Notes: generated by a model from the letters alone, not told the origin. DNA of 64,000 bases from Candidatus Amarobacillus elongatus (GCA_016703545.1 JADJBX010000002.1:310001-374000), one strand, 5' to 3'; positions 1 through 11,597 are shown, counted from the first letter of the stretch. Made by a program: numbers and translations.

Positions 1-363
1 GTGGACACGGGCGCCTACGCCGTCGGCCGTCTCATCGGGCGCCACAAGCTCGCCCCGAAGATCAGCCCCAAGAAGACGTGGGAAGGCGCCGTAGGCGGGT
101 ACATCGCCGGCGTGGCCGCCTGCTTCGGCCTCAATGCCCTCTTCGACACGGGCGTGCCGTGGACCACGCTTTCGCACTTCGCCCTCGTCATGCCCATCGC
201 CGGCCAGGTCGGCGACCTCTTCGAAAGCGGCATGAAGCGGCGCATGGGGGTGAAGGACGCCTCCGGCCTCCTGCCCGGCCACGGCGGCTTCCTCGACCGC
301 CTCGACTCGATCGTGTTCGTGATTCCGCTCCTGTACGCGTTCCTTCACGTCCGCGTGCTGTGA
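1..363 (+). CDS. cdsA: Phosphatidate cytidylyltransferase, C-terminal part (5' truncated by window edge)
   Basis: CdsA makes CDP-diacylglycerol from phosphatidate and CTP, the branch point of phospholipid synthesis in the membrane. Only the last 120 residues are in the window; the frame is open from base 1, so the GTG there is internal. The fragment begins at the conserved DTGAY segment, followed by SPKKTWEG, and ends with the family signature: KRRMGVKD, then PGHGGFLDRLD. Two hydrophobic helices lie between. The neighbouring hydrolase starts about 30 bases after its stop. The signature makes the assignment secure; only the missing 5' end is unknown. Confidence 0.93.
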   Translation: MDTGAYAVGRLIGRHKLAPKISPKKTWEGAVGGYIAGVAACFGLNALFDTGVPWTTLSHFALVMPIAGQVGDLFESGMKRRMGVKDASGLLPGHGGFLDRLDSIVFVIPLLYAFLHVRVL

Positions 364-391
364 TCTGCTACGGTTGGCTGAAGGACAACAC

Positions 392-1258
392 GTGCCCGCC
401 GCCTCACTCCCCGACGACCTGCGCCACGAGTTCGCGAACGTGAACGGCATCCGCATGCACTACGCGGAGGCCGGCGCCGGCGACCCCGTGCTCTTCCTCC
501 ACGGCTTTCCCGAGATGTGGTACTCGTGGCGCCACCAGCTGGAAACGTTCGCGCCGGGCTACCGCGTCATCGCCCCCGACCTCCGTGGCTACAACGAAAC
601 GGACGCGCGACCCCCCTACGACGTCGGCACCCTCATGGACGACCTCCGGGCCCTGCTTGCGCACCTGGGCACCCCGCGCGCGCACATCGTCGGCCATGAC
701 TGGGGTGGCCACCTCGCCTGGTTGCTCGCCATTCGCCATCCGGAAGCCGTGCGCACCCTGAGCGTGTGCAATCTGCCCCATCCCGCGCTCATGCGAAAAG
801 GGCTGCGCACACCCGCCCAGCTCCTGCGAAGCTGGTACATCCTCGCCTTCCAGGTCCCCTGGCTCCCCGAACGCGCCATCGCCGCCCGTGGGTACCAGGC
901 GCTCGCCCAGTCCATCATTCGCGACTGCCGCCCCGGCACCTTCACCCGCGACGACATCCGCACCTATCTCGCCTCATGGCGGGAACACGGGCTCCGCGGC
1001 GGAATTGAGTGGTACCGCGCCGCCGCCCGCCATCCCGTCCTCCCCGCTGGCCCCGTGCCCGTGCTCGAAATGCCCGTGGCCCTCATCTGGGGCGAAGAGG
1101 ACCGCTTCCTCGGGAAGGAGCTGACCCGGGGCACGGAGGCGTACGCATCCGATTTCGAACTTCACACCCTCCCCGGCATCAGCCACTGGGTGCAACAGGA
1201 GGCCCCGGAGGCGGTCAACGCCGTCCTGCGGGCCCAGTTCCTCAAGGCGGCCGGCTAA
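392..1258 (+). CDS. Alpha/beta hydrolase, epoxide-hydrolase-like
   Basis: A 288-residue soluble alpha/beta hydrolase. It has the HGFP oxyanion-hole motif, the nucleophile elbow GHDWGG with aspartate as nucleophile (typical of epoxide hydrolases and haloalkane dehalogenases), an acid in the LIWGEEDR strand and the catalytic histidine in GISHWVQ near the end. The Asp nucleophile and HGFP favour epoxide hydrolase; the substrate cannot be told. I chose the GTG at 392 because GAAGGA lies 6 nt upstream; an in-frame TTG at 374 would add six residues and has no ribosome-binding site. It ends two bases before the next gene, so the two are probably co-transcribed. Confidence 0.8.
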   Translation: MPAASLPDDLRHEFANVNGIRMHYAEAGAGDPVLFLHGFPEMWYSWRHQLETFAPGYRVIAPDLRGYNETDARPPYDVGTLMDDLRALLAHLGTPRAHIVGHDWGGHLAWLLAIRHPEAVRTLSVCNLPHPALMRKGLRTPAQLLRSWYILAFQVPWLPERAIAARGYQALAQSIIRDCRPGTFTRDDIRTYLASWREHGLRGGIEWYRAAARHPVLPAGPVPVLEMPVALIWGEEDRFLGKELTRGTEAYASDFELHTLPGISHWVQQEAPEAVNAVLRAQFLKAAG

Positions 1259-1260
1259 CA

Positions 1261-2040
1261 ATGGATCAGCGCGACGAGCCCCATCTCCACATCCCTCACC
1301 TCCCGCCCATGGACCAATTCGTGTTCGAGGACGAGCCAACGCCGCTCCTCATGCGGCGGCCCGTCGTTATCGGTCTCGTGGCCGGGTTCGTCGCGCTCTT
1401 CGCCGCCTACATCGGCGCCGTGGCCCTCTTCGACATCCCCACTTCCTTCGACGCGGAGCCGTTCAAGGAGTGGGTCGACGAGCAGGGCGCCCTTGGGCCG
1501 ACCGTGTTCATCCTCGTGATGGCCATCTCCGTGCTGTTCGCGCCCATCCCCAACGTGCCCATCTTCATCGCCGCCGGCCTCGCGTGGGGGCCCGTGCTGG
1601 GCTCCATCTACTCCATGGCGGGCATGATGCTCGGCTCCGTGATGGCCTTCTACACCGCCCGCGTGCTCGGCCGGCGGTACCTCGCGCGCCTTGTGGGGCG
1701 AAAGATGGCCAACCGTCTCGATGGCCTCGTCGACAGCTTCGGCGGCCGCGTCGTCTTCTGGGCGCGCATGATGCCCGTGGTGAACTTCGACTGGATTTCG
1801 TTCGTCGCCGGCATGACCTCGATCCGCTTCGTGCCGTTCTTCGTCGCGAGCTTCCTCGGCATGCTGCTTCCCACCTTCGTCGCGGTCGCGGCGGGGGATC
1901 AGCTCGGGAAAGATCTCCGCGTCACCCTTGCCCTGGGCGGGTTCTGGGTCTTCGGTATTGTGGTGAGCGCCGCATACTTTTGGCGAAAACGCGGCAAAAT
2001 GGGCAGTCCCGGTGCAACACCCGCGAAACGGCCGGCGTAA
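1261..2040 (+). CDS. TVP38/TMEM64-type VTT-domain membrane protein (DedA superfamily)
   Basis: A 259-residue integral membrane protein. A hydrophilic N-terminus of about 40 residues is followed by a TM helix, a loop, and the VTT/SNARE-associated core: a helix from the FILVMAISVLF segment, a glycine-rich re-entrant stretch (GLAWGPVLG), then TARVLGRRYL and MMPVVNFDWISF, and a final TM before a basic C-terminus. Family members act in lipid scrambling or undecaprenyl-phosphate/ion handling; the role here is not determinable. The ATG at 1261 was preferred because it follows the hydrolase stop by two bases; longer upstream reading is antisense-like and Arg/Pro-rich. Confidence 0.78.
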   Translation: MDQRDEPHLHIPHLPPMDQFVFEDEPTPLLMRRPVVIGLVAGFVALFAAYIGAVALFDIPTSFDAEPFKEWVDEQGALGPTVFILVMAISVLFAPIPNVPIFIAAGLAWGPVLGSIYSMAGMMLGSVMAFYTARVLGRRYLARLVGRKMANRLDGLVDSFGGRVVFWARMMPVVNFDWISFVAGMTSIRFVPFFVASFLGMLLPTFVAVAAGDQLGKDLRVTLALGGFWVFGIVVSAAYFWRKRGKMGSPGATPAKRPA

Positions 2041-2140
2041 GAATTGGGGAAGGGGTGCCACCTCCTCCGGGTTGGCCCTATCACAATCTTGATGACCGCC
2101 CCGCGAGAATCCGGACAACCCGAACGAACGGAACACTGCC

Positions 2141-2677
2141 ATGGCCACCACAACCGCCGTTCCCGCGAACCTCGTCTTCCTCCGGCCCGCCGAGCTTGCC
2201 GCTGGCGCCCGGGCGGGGAGCGCCTCGCCCTGCCGCGAACCGCGCGCCATGGTCGTCGCCCGCCATCAGCTCCTTGAGCGGCTCGACCTCGTGGGCGAAC
2301 TCGCGCCGAATGCGCCCCTCTCGTTCCTCATCGTGCAGGTGCGCGGCCTCGATACCCTGCGCGAACGTGGCTGCGGTCTCACCCAGGGCAGCGTCATGTC
2401 CGCCGTGGCCCGCCGGGTGCGGGAACTGACGCGGGCCACGGACCACGTCGGCCGCTTCACCGCGACCAGCATGGGCGTGGTGCTGCAGGGGGCGGGCGCC
2501 GCCGCCGCCAGCGCCGTCGCCGCGCGCATCACCTTCCACCTCAGCCACGGGCTCGCCTCCATCGCGCCCGGGCTCGATGTCTCCGTCCACGCCGCCACCG
2601 GCACGGGCCTGAACGCCGACATCCTTCCCGTCGCAGCCCTCGATTCCGGCTACGACGAGGGCGACGATCCCGCCTGA
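2141..2677 (+). CDS. Degenerate GGDEF-domain protein
   Basis: A 178-residue protein whose second half follows the diguanylate cyclase fold: a strand like LSFLIVQVRGLDTL (normally the substrate-binding strand), a helix with VARRVRELTRATDHVGRF (usual form LR..TR..D.vaRy), and AARITFHLSH. The position expected to read GG[DE]EF reads TATSM, so the catalytic and metal residues are missing and no cyclase activity is expected. It may bind nucleotide or a partner, or have no remaining ligand. No sensor domain or TM is seen. A strong terminator follows its stop. The domain call rests on pattern only. Confidence 0.6.
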   Translation: MATTTAVPANLVFLRPAELAAGARAGSASPCREPRAMVVARHQLLERLDLVGELAPNAPLSFLIVQVRGLDTLRERGCGLTQGSVMSAVARRVRELTRATDHVGRFTATSMGVVLQGAGAAAASAVAARITFHLSHGLASIAPGLDVSVHAATGTGLNADILPVAALDSGYDEGDDPA

Positions 2678-2704
2678 GCGCGCTTCGTCCACGGACAGCG
2701 AAAT

Positions 2705-2729
2705 GCCCCTCATTGAGGGGCCTCTCTTT
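2705..2729 (+). terminator. Intrinsic terminator after the GGDEF-like gene
   Basis: A 7-bp perfect stem (GCCCCTC at 2705-2711, GAGGGGC at 2715-2721) with a 3-nt ATT loop is followed by CTCTCTTT. It lies 28 bases after the upstream stop and just before the convergent gene's stop at 2753, so it separates the two converging genes. Confidence 0.75.
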
Positions 2730-2752
2730 CGTCTTGAGGGCGAAGACACGGC

Positions 2753-3259
2753 TTACGAGGCCGCGGGTTCCGCCGCGGCCATGGGCACGGACAGGTCCGG
2801 CCCCGCGAGGTCCAGCACCACGGCCACTTCCTTGCAGTTCGTGAAGAACGGGCAGCGCACGCATTCGTTCCAGACCTTCTGCGGGAACTCCATCACGTTC
2901 GCGACGCGGAACCCCTGCTTTTCGAAAAAGCCCGGCTTGTAGGTGAGCGCGAACACCCGCTCCAGTCCGAAGGTGCGCGCGTCGGCGACGCAGGCGGCAA
3001 CGATGGCCGCCCCCACGCCCTTCAGCTGCGCATCCGCCGCGACCGCGAGCGAACGCACCTCCGCGAGGTCGGACCCCATGATGTGCAGCGATCCGGTGCC
3101 GACTACGCGCCCTTCGTGGCGCGCGACCTTGAAATCGCGGACGGCTTCGTAAATCTCGGCGATGGGGCGGTGCAGCATGTCGCCCTGGTCCGCCCAATAG
3201 GTGACGAGGTCGTGGATGGCGGCGGCATCGCTCAGCCGCGCGGGTTCAACGCGTAACAC
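2753..3259 (-). CDS. Short N-acetylglutamate-synthase-like GNAT acetyltransferase
   Basis: A 168-residue single-domain GNAT protein. The acetyl-CoA-binding region is SLAVAADAQLKGVGAAIVAACV, with the pyrophosphate-loop pattern changed to LKGVGA. Its end carries a cysteine-bearing motif VRCPFFTNCKE preceded by EFPQKVWNE, which is typical of the stand-alone ArgA-like enzymes that acetylate glutamate in arginine synthesis in bacteria without classical ArgA. GTG at 3259 is preceded by AGGAGAG at a good distance. No other arginine gene is nearby, so the substrate is inferred from the tail motif only. Confidence 0.68.
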   Translation of the reverse strand: MLRVEPARLSDAAAIHDLVTYWADQGDMLHRPIAEIYEAVRDFKVARHEGRVVGTGSLHIMGSDLAEVRSLAVAADAQLKGVGAAIVAACVADARTFGLERVFALTYKPGFFEKQGFRVANVMEFPQKVWNECVRCPFFTNCKEVAVVLDLAGPDLSVPMAAAEPAAS

Positions 3260-3443
3260 GGGTACTCTCCTGGCATGGTGGGCCCGGGGACGGGCGGTGC
3301 GGACACCGGTCTCAGGAGCCGCGGCGGGCAGGGGCGACGTGCGTGCCGTCGCCCCGGGTTCCCTCTTGCACCGTGGATGCGTTCATCTGCCCCTCCAGTT
3401 TACGGTAGGCTGGCCGCGGGCGTACAACGCGAGGAGGGGCGAG

Positions 3444-4358
3444 ATGAAGGTCTCGATTATCGGGCAGGCTGCATTTGGCGAGGCCGTGCTCCAGCGCCTC
3501 CTCCGGGACGGCGTCGAAATGAGCGGCGTGAGCGCGCCCGCGCCCGCCGGGTCGCGCCCCGACCCCCTCTGGGCCGCCGCCGAGGCCGCGGGCCTGCCCC
3601 TTGTCCCCACCGCTTCGCTCAAGGCGCCGGAGGGCGTGGACCAGTGGCGCCCGCTCGCCGGGGACCTCTGCCTGATGGCGTTCGTCACCGACATCCTCCC
3701 CGTGGCCCTGTTCACCATTCCGCCGCGGGGCACGGTCCAGTACCACCCCAGCCTGCTGCCCCTGCACCGGGGCTCCTCGTCCATCAACTGGGCGATCATC
3801 AACGGCGACGCCGAGACGGGGCTGACGATCTTCTGGCCGGACGATGGCATCGACACGGGCCCGGTGCTGCTGCGGAAGCGCGTCCCCATCGGCCCCGACG
3901 ACACCGTCGCGAGCCTCTATTTCAACGCGCTCTTCCCCCTCGGTGTCGAGGCCATGGCGGAATCGGTGGCGCTCGTCGCCGCGGGCGAAGCGCCGCGCGA
4001 GCCGCAGGACCACCGGCTCTCCACGTACGAGCCGCCCTGCCGCGATGGGCACGCCGCCATCCGCTGGTACCGCCCCGCCGACGCGCTCTACGCGCTTATT
4101 CGCGGCTGCAACCCGCAGCCGGGCGCCTGGACCACCTTCAACGACGCGAAAGTGCGCATCTTCGATTGCCGCCTGACCGGCGAATGCGAACCGGGCATGC
4201 CCGGCCGCATCCTCCGCATCGCCGACGATGGTTTCGATGTCCGCCTCAATGGCGGCGTCCTTCGCGTCACGCGCGTCCAGCCGGATGGAGGCAAGAAAAT
4301 GCCCGCGGGCGAATGGGCCGCGAGCGCCGGGCTCGAAGTCGGGTCGCGCTTCAAGTAA
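3444..4358 (+). CDS. Formyltransferase-fold protein resembling the 10-formyl-THF hydrolase domain of ALDH1L1
   Basis: A 304-residue protein with the N-terminal formyltransferase fold (MKVSIIGQAAFGEAVL) and the catalytic segment YHPSLLPLHRGSSS followed by INGDAETGLTIFW and DDGIDTGPVLL; the His of HPS and the Asp of GIDTG are the catalytic pair of this fold. The order of these motifs, INWAIINGD and the C-terminal Fmt-like domain match the hydrolase domain of 10-formyltetrahydrofolate dehydrogenase better than ordinary methionyl-tRNA formyltransferase. No ALDH or carrier domain follows. GAGGAGGGG sits just ahead of the ATG. It may release formate from 10-formyl-THF or formylate an unknown amine; Fmt itself remains possible. 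Confidence 0.72.
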   Translation: MKVSIIGQAAFGEAVLQRLLRDGVEMSGVSAPAPAGSRPDPLWAAAEAAGLPLVPTASLKAPEGVDQWRPLAGDLCLMAFVTDILPVALFTIPPRGTVQYHPSLLPLHRGSSSINWAIINGDAETGLTIFWPDDGIDTGPVLLRKRVPIGPDDTVASLYFNALFPLGVEAMAESVALVAAGEAPREPQDHRLSTYEPPCRDGHAAIRWYRPADALYALIRGCNPQPGAWTTFNDAKVRIFDCRLTGECEPGMPGRILRIADDGFDVRLNGGVLRVTRVQPDGGKKMPAGEWAASAGLEVGSRFK

Positions 4359-4388
4359 CCGCCGCCTGCGCCCCCCGTCGCGCCGTCC

Positions 4389-7472
<3,084 letters not shown>

Positions 7473-7601
7473 CGGCTGGTCCTGCTTCCCACCTGGCAAG
7501 GCCCGGAAGCTGACGGTATGTACCGCATCGCCTGCCAGCGTAGCAAAGCCGTTTCAGTGCGACAGCCGGGCGGTAAAGGGATCATGGTGTACCCTTCGTT
7601 C

Positions 7602-7889
7602 ATGTCGCTCACGGCCAACGATGTCCTCCATATCGCGCGGCTCGCCCGCGTCCAGCTTTCGCCGTCGGATGTGGAACGCTTCACGACGCAGCTCTCCGGG
7701 ATCCTCGAGCACTTCGCCGCCCTAGCCGCCGTGAACACCGAAGGCATCGAGCCGACCGCGCACCCTCTCCCGCTCTCCAACGTCATGCGCGCCGATGAAG
7801 TTGCACCCTCGCTCCCCCAGGATGTCGCGCTGGCCAACGCGCCCGAGCAGGAGGACGGCTACTTCCGCGTGCGGGCGGTGCTCGAATGA
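7602..7889 (+). CDS. gatC: Aspartyl/glutamyl-tRNA amidotransferase subunit C
   Basis: A 95-residue GatC, the small subunit that tethers GatA and GatB in the transamidation of Glu-tRNA(Gln) or Asp-tRNA(Asn). It starts LTANDVLHIARLARV, the usual GatC opening, and contains the L..IL.HF..L helix followed by the conserved LR-D-V region (MRADEVAPSL). The ATG at 7602 has no SD but has TACCCT at 7590-7595, six bases before it, as for a leaderless message; an in-frame ATG at 7584 is less likely from homology. Its last bases overlap gatA in an ATGA. gatB is not in the window. Confidence 0.9.
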   Translation: MSLTANDVLHIARLARVQLSPSDVERFTTQLSGILEHFAALAAVNTEGIEPTAHPLPLSNVMRADEVAPSLPQDVALANAPEQEDGYFRVRAVLE

Positions 7890-9352
7890 CGGGCGAACCC
7901 TGGCGGCTCACCGCCCACGAAGCCCACGAAAAGCTCCGTGCGCGCGAGTTCTCCGCCGTCGACCTCACACGCTCCGTCCTGGAGCGCGTCGCCGCCGTGG
8001 AGCCGAAGGTCAACGCTTACATCACGCTCACCGCGGACCTCGCCCTTGAGCAGGCCCGCGAGGCCGACGCGCGTTTCGCCGCCGGCACGGCCACGCCGCT
8101 CACGGGCATCCCGGTGGCCGTGAAGGACCTCATCGTCACGAAGGGCGTCCGCACGACCGCCGGGTCGCGGATCCTCGAGAACTTCGTGCCCCCGTACGAC
8201 AGCCACGTGTACGAGCAGCTCCGTCGCGCCGGCGTCGTCATGGTCGGCAAGGCGAACATGGACGAGTTCGCGATGGGTTCGAGCACGGAGCACTCCGCCT
8301 ACGGCCCATCCCACAACCCCTGGAACCTCGATCTCGTGCCCGGCGGCAGCTCCGGCGGTTCCGCCGCCGCCGTGGCCGCGGGCGAGGCGCTCGTCTCGCT
8401 GGGCAGCGATACCGGTGGCAGCATCCGCCAGCCCGCATCCCTCACCGGCATGGTCGGCTTCGACCCCACCTACGGACGCGTCAGCCGCTTCGGCATCATC
8501 GCTTTCGGCAGCTCGCTCGACCAGGTCGGCCCCATCGGCCGCGACGTCGAGGACGTGGCGACGATGCTCGATTGCATCTCCGGCCACGACCCCCGGGACA
8601 GCACCAGCAACCCCCAGCCGCTCCCCGACCTCCGCGCCTACCTCGGTCAGGACGTCCGTGGCATGAAGATCGGCGTGCCGCGCGAGTACTTCGTCGCGGG
8701 TATGGAACCGGGTGTGAAGGCGCGCATCGATGAGGCCCTCCGCCTTTTCGAGGACCTCGGCTGCGAAGTCGATACGGACCTTTCGCTGCCGAGCACCGAG
8801 CACGCCCTCGCGGTCTACTACATCCTCGCGCCCAGCGAGGCGAGCGCGAACCTCGCGCGCTACGACGGCGTGAAGTACGGCTTTAGCGACCGTAGTGGAC
8901 AGACCATGTGGGAGAACATGGAGCAGACGCGCGCCGGCGGCTTTGGGAACGAAGTGAAGCGGCGCATCATGCTCGGCACCTACGCCCTCAGCGCCGGCTA
9001 CTACGATGCCTACTACCTCAAGGCGCAGAAGGTCCGGACGGTCATCAATCGCGAGTTCCAGGCCGCCTTCGAGAAGTACGACATCATCGTCACGCCGACT
9101 TCCCCCACGGTCGCCTTCCCCATCGGCGCGAAGATCGATGACCCGTACGCGATGTACCTGAACGACGTGTATACGCTTCCGGCGTCGGTTGCGGGCCTGC
9201 CCGGCCTCAGCCTCCCCTGCGGCCTCAGCGAAGGCCTTCCCGTGGGCCTGCAGATCATCGGCAACTTCTTCGACGAAGGGCGCATCCTGCGCGCCGCCTA
9301 TGCGTTCGAGTCCGCACTCGGCTGGTCGAACCGCCTGCCCGAGCTCGCCTGA
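7886..9352 (+). CDS. gatA: Aspartyl/glutamyl-tRNA amidotransferase subunit A
   Basis: A 488-residue amidase-signature enzyme that releases ammonia from glutamine for tRNA-dependent Gln/Asn synthesis. The Ser-cisSer-Lys triad is visible: lysine in PVAVKD, the glycine/serine-rich GGSSGGSAAA loop, and the nucleophile in DTGGSIRQPAS. The C-terminal LPVGLQIIG segment is also characteristic. Length is normal for GatA. It overlaps gatC by four bases and is therefore translationally coupled to it. The next gene converges on it. Confidence 0.96.
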   Translation: MTGEPWRLTAHEAHEKLRAREFSAVDLTRSVLERVAAVEPKVNAYITLTADLALEQAREADARFAAGTATPLTGIPVAVKDLIVTKGVRTTAGSRILENFVPPYDSHVYEQLRRAGVVMVGKANMDEFAMGSSTEHSAYGPSHNPWNLDLVPGGSSGGSAAAVAAGEALVSLGSDTGGSIRQPASLTGMVGFDPTYGRVSRFGIIAFGSSLDQVGPIGRDVEDVATMLDCISGHDPRDSTSNPQPLPDLRAYLGQDVRGMKIGVPREYFVAGMEPGVKARIDEALRLFEDLGCEVDTDLSLPSTEHALAVYYILAPSEASANLARYDGVKYGFSDRSGQTMWENMEQTRAGGFGNEVKRRIMLGTYALSAGYYDAYYLKAQKVRTVINREFQAAFEKYDIIVTPTSPTVAFPIGAKIDDPYAMYLNDVYTLPASVAGLPGLSLPCGLSEGLPVGLQIIGNFFDEGRILRAAYAFESALGWSNRLPELA

Positions 9353-9371
9353 GCCCTCGCCGCCAGGACCG

Positions 9372-10625
9372 TTAGGAACCGCCGGAAGAGGGTGCGGGTT
9401 CGGCCGCGAGCCGCGCCTGTTCGACCTTGCGCGCCGCGTGCAGCGGTTCCGGCATGCGCAGCACCATGATCCCGAGACCAAGCAGCCCGATGCCGCCCAT
9501 CAGCAGCGATGCACCCGCGAGCGACACGGCGAAGATCGCCCCGGACGCGAGCAGCGGGGCGCCGGCCGTGCCGATGTCGCCGCACACGCGCCATGCCCCA
9601 AGGAACTGCGCCCGCCCGACGTCGGGGGAGAAGTCCGCGCCCAGCGTCATCACGATGCCGCTGCCAAGCCCGTTCCCGAAGCCGATGAGCAGCCCGACGA
9701 TGGTCACCGTGAGGAAGTCGCCCGTGAGCGGCAGGACGAGCATGCCAATGGACATAATGCCCAGGCACGGGAGCGCGACCGCCTTCCGCCCCCAGCGGTC
9801 CATCGCCGACCCGGCGGGGTAGAACAGCGTCATCTCCATCGCCATGGAAATGCCGAACACGAGGCCGACGGCGCTCGCGTCGAGGCCGATGTGGTCGGCC
9901 CACAGCGGCAGGATGAGCTGCCGCGTCGCGCGCAGCGTCTGGATCGTCGTCGCCGCGATGCCCGCGGTCAGGAACACGTGCGAGTGCTGGCGGACCACGG
10001 CCGTGAAGTTCACGTGCTCGTGCTGCGGCATGCCCTTCGAATCGTCCGCGTCCTTCACCAGGAACAGCAGCAGGAGCCACGCCGCCAGCGCCGTGACGAT
10101 GTGAATCACGTACGCGATCGTCAGCCCGCCGAACACGGCCAGCCCGGCGAACAGGAACGGGCCGACGAAGTTGCCAACGCGGTTCATGCCGCCCAGCGTC
10201 GATAGCGCTCGTCCCCGCAGGTGCGCGGGCATGACATCGCTCACGTACGTGAGCCGGGCAAGCAGCCAGATGGACCACCCGCAGCCCATCACGAACGTGC
10301 ACAGCGCCAGCACCGCCCAGTGCGGGCTCAGCGCGGACCCGATGAGCGACCCGATCACGAGCAGCGTCCCGAACGCCATCGCCAGCCGCTCGCCGAACTT
10401 CGAAACGAGCCAGCCGGCGGGCACATCGAACGCGAGTACGCCGATACCGCGCAGCGTCACCACGAGGCCCGCGATGGCGATGGATGCGCCAAGATCCTTC
10501 GCCGCCAGCGCGACAATGGGGATGACCGCGCCCTGCCCGACCGCGAACAGGAACGTGGGCACGTATACCGAAAGCCCAAGGTCCCCGAGGGACATCTCGT
10601 CGCGGCCCGACACGCGTTGCGTCAT
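9372..10625 (-). CDS. Major facilitator superfamily transporter
   Basis: A 417-residue membrane protein with about twelve hydrophobic segments in two halves, and the MFS signature between TM2 and TM3 (GWLVSKFGERL, with the matching loop MDRWGRKAV in the second half). There is no signal peptide and a short cytoplasmic tail. The pattern suggests an exporter or efflux pump; the substrate is unknown. The ATG at 10625 lacks an SD and has TAGGGT (10632-10637 on the opposite strand) six bases ahead, consistent with a leaderless transcript. A GTTAAC lies at 10651-10656 in the -35 zone. Confidence 0.85.
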   Translation of the reverse strand: MTQRVSGRDEMSLGDLGLSVYVPTFLFAVGQGAVIPIVALAAKDLGASIAIAGLVVTLRGIGVLAFDVPAGWLVSKFGERLAMAFGTLLVIGSLIGSALSPHWAVLALCTFVMGCGWSIWLLARLTYVSDVMPAHLRGRALSTLGGMNRVGNFVGPFLFAGLAVFGGLTIAYVIHIVTALAAWLLLLFLVKDADDSKGMPQHEHVNFTAVVRQHSHVFLTAGIAATTIQTLRATRQLILPLWADHIGLDASAVGLVFGISMAMEMTLFYPAGSAMDRWGRKAVALPCLGIMSIGMLVLPLTGDFLTVTIVGLLIGFGNGLGSGIVMTLGADFSPDVGRAQFLGAWRVCGDIGTAGAPLLASGAIFAVSLAGASLLMGGIGLLGLGIMVLRMPEPLHAARKVEQARLAAEPAPSSGGS

Positions 10626-10722
10626 TCCTGAACCCTATCCCGACCTTCCCGTTAACGCGAGGGTTGGAAAGGTCACCGCGTGTGAAGCTGCCATTGCGGC
10701 CGGCCGCCGCGCTCCCGGCGCG

Positions 10723-11301
10723 TTACTGCGCGGGCAGCTTCTGCCATTCCGTTTGGCGCGCGAACAGCAGGTCGTGCATCGGCCAGAACTTCCCCTGGCG
10801 CGCCGCGCAGGCCCCGGCGAGGCTGGCGAACCCGGCATTGGGGTGGATCTGGACGATGGGGAAGTGCAGGAACGCGAGTGCCACGCCCTCTTTCTCCCGC
10901 GCCCGCAGCTTCGGCAGCGTCTGTTCGACCCAGCGCTTGCAGAAGGGGCACTGGAAGTCCGAGTACTCCACGACCATGACGGGCGCGTTCGCGTCGCCTT
11001 CGATCTGCGAGCCCGTGAAGTCGACCCGCGACGGCAGGATCTCGAACTGGGGTGGTGTCTTCGCCGCCAGCGCCTTCACCGCCGCCGAGTAGCCATCCAG
11101 CGTCCTGGGACTGCCCGCGAGCTCGGCGCTGATCACTTCGTCGAAAATCGCCCACGGCTGGTCCCCGACGACCCGTTTGTTGTTAATGAAGAACGTTGGC
11201 GTGCCATCGATCCCGAGGGCGGCGCCGCGCTGCAGCTGCGTGTTGATGAGGTCGGCGTTGGCCGGGTCCGCGAGGCAGGCGACGAAGGCGGCATCGTCCA
11301 T
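10723..11301 (-). CDS. DsbA-family thioredoxin-fold protein with its two halves in swapped order
   Basis: This 192-residue frame contains both halves of a DsbA-like oxidoreductase in reverse order. Residues 1-65 look like the normal C-terminal half (DDAAFVACLADP, then GIDGTPTFFIN, the cis-Pro loop). Residues about 100-190 look like the normal N-terminal half (VMVVEYSDFQCPFCKRW with the CxxC pair, through FWPMHDLLFARQ), and the frame stops right where FRGYAGQVG would normally continue. That missing continuation is found upstream, ahead of residue 1, where an in-frame TAA blocks it. A TM anchor lies further upstream in another frame. It may be a true circular permutation, two tandem truncated copies or a misassembly. 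An export signal is absent from this frame. Confidence 0.6.
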   Translation of the reverse strand: MDDAAFVACLADPANADLINTQLQRGAALGIDGTPTFFINNKRVVGDQPWAIFDEVISAELAGSPRTLDGYSAAVKALAAKTPPQFEILPSRVDFTGSQIEGDANAPVMVVEYSDFQCPFCKRWVEQTLPKLRAREKEGVALAFLHFPIVQIHPNAGFASLAGACAARQGKFWPMHDLLFARQTEWQKLPAQ

Positions 11302-11343
11302 GCCGACCTGGCCGGCGTAGCCGCGGAACGCCGCCGCGAGCGT

Positions 11344-11597
11344 GGCCGGTTACGTGGCAGCGCCCGGGGTGCCGAACACGTTCGCCACGCCCCCGGCGTC
11401 GCCGCTGCCGCCGCTTCCTTGCCGTCGCCGCTGCCGCCGCGGCTGTAGAGCACGGCCGTGGCCACCGCCAGCGCACCGACGAGGATCGCGGCGGGCAGGA
11501 GCACGTACGTCCAGGCGGGGCGTGCCGCCGGGGCGGGCGGCGGAGCTGGAGGGGGAGGGGGAGGGGGAGCGGTCTCGAACGGCGATTCGTCACTCAC
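11344..11597 (-). pseudogene. Detached signal-anchor N-terminus of the DsbA-like locus
   Basis: From the GTG at 11597 the frame encodes a Pro-rich cytoplasmic stretch and one TM helix (TYVLLPAAILVGALAVATAVLY), then GGSGDGKEAAAAATPG, the usual start of a membrane-anchored periplasmic DsbA. After that it runs into Arg/Pro-rich nonsense, while another frame reads GVANVFGTPGAAT and then TAA. The anchor is therefore not in frame with the thioredoxin part. TACGAT at 11604-11609 (read on the minus strand), six bases ahead of the GTG and without an SD, looks like a leaderless promoter, so the anchor still has a start signal. Confidence 0.5.
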
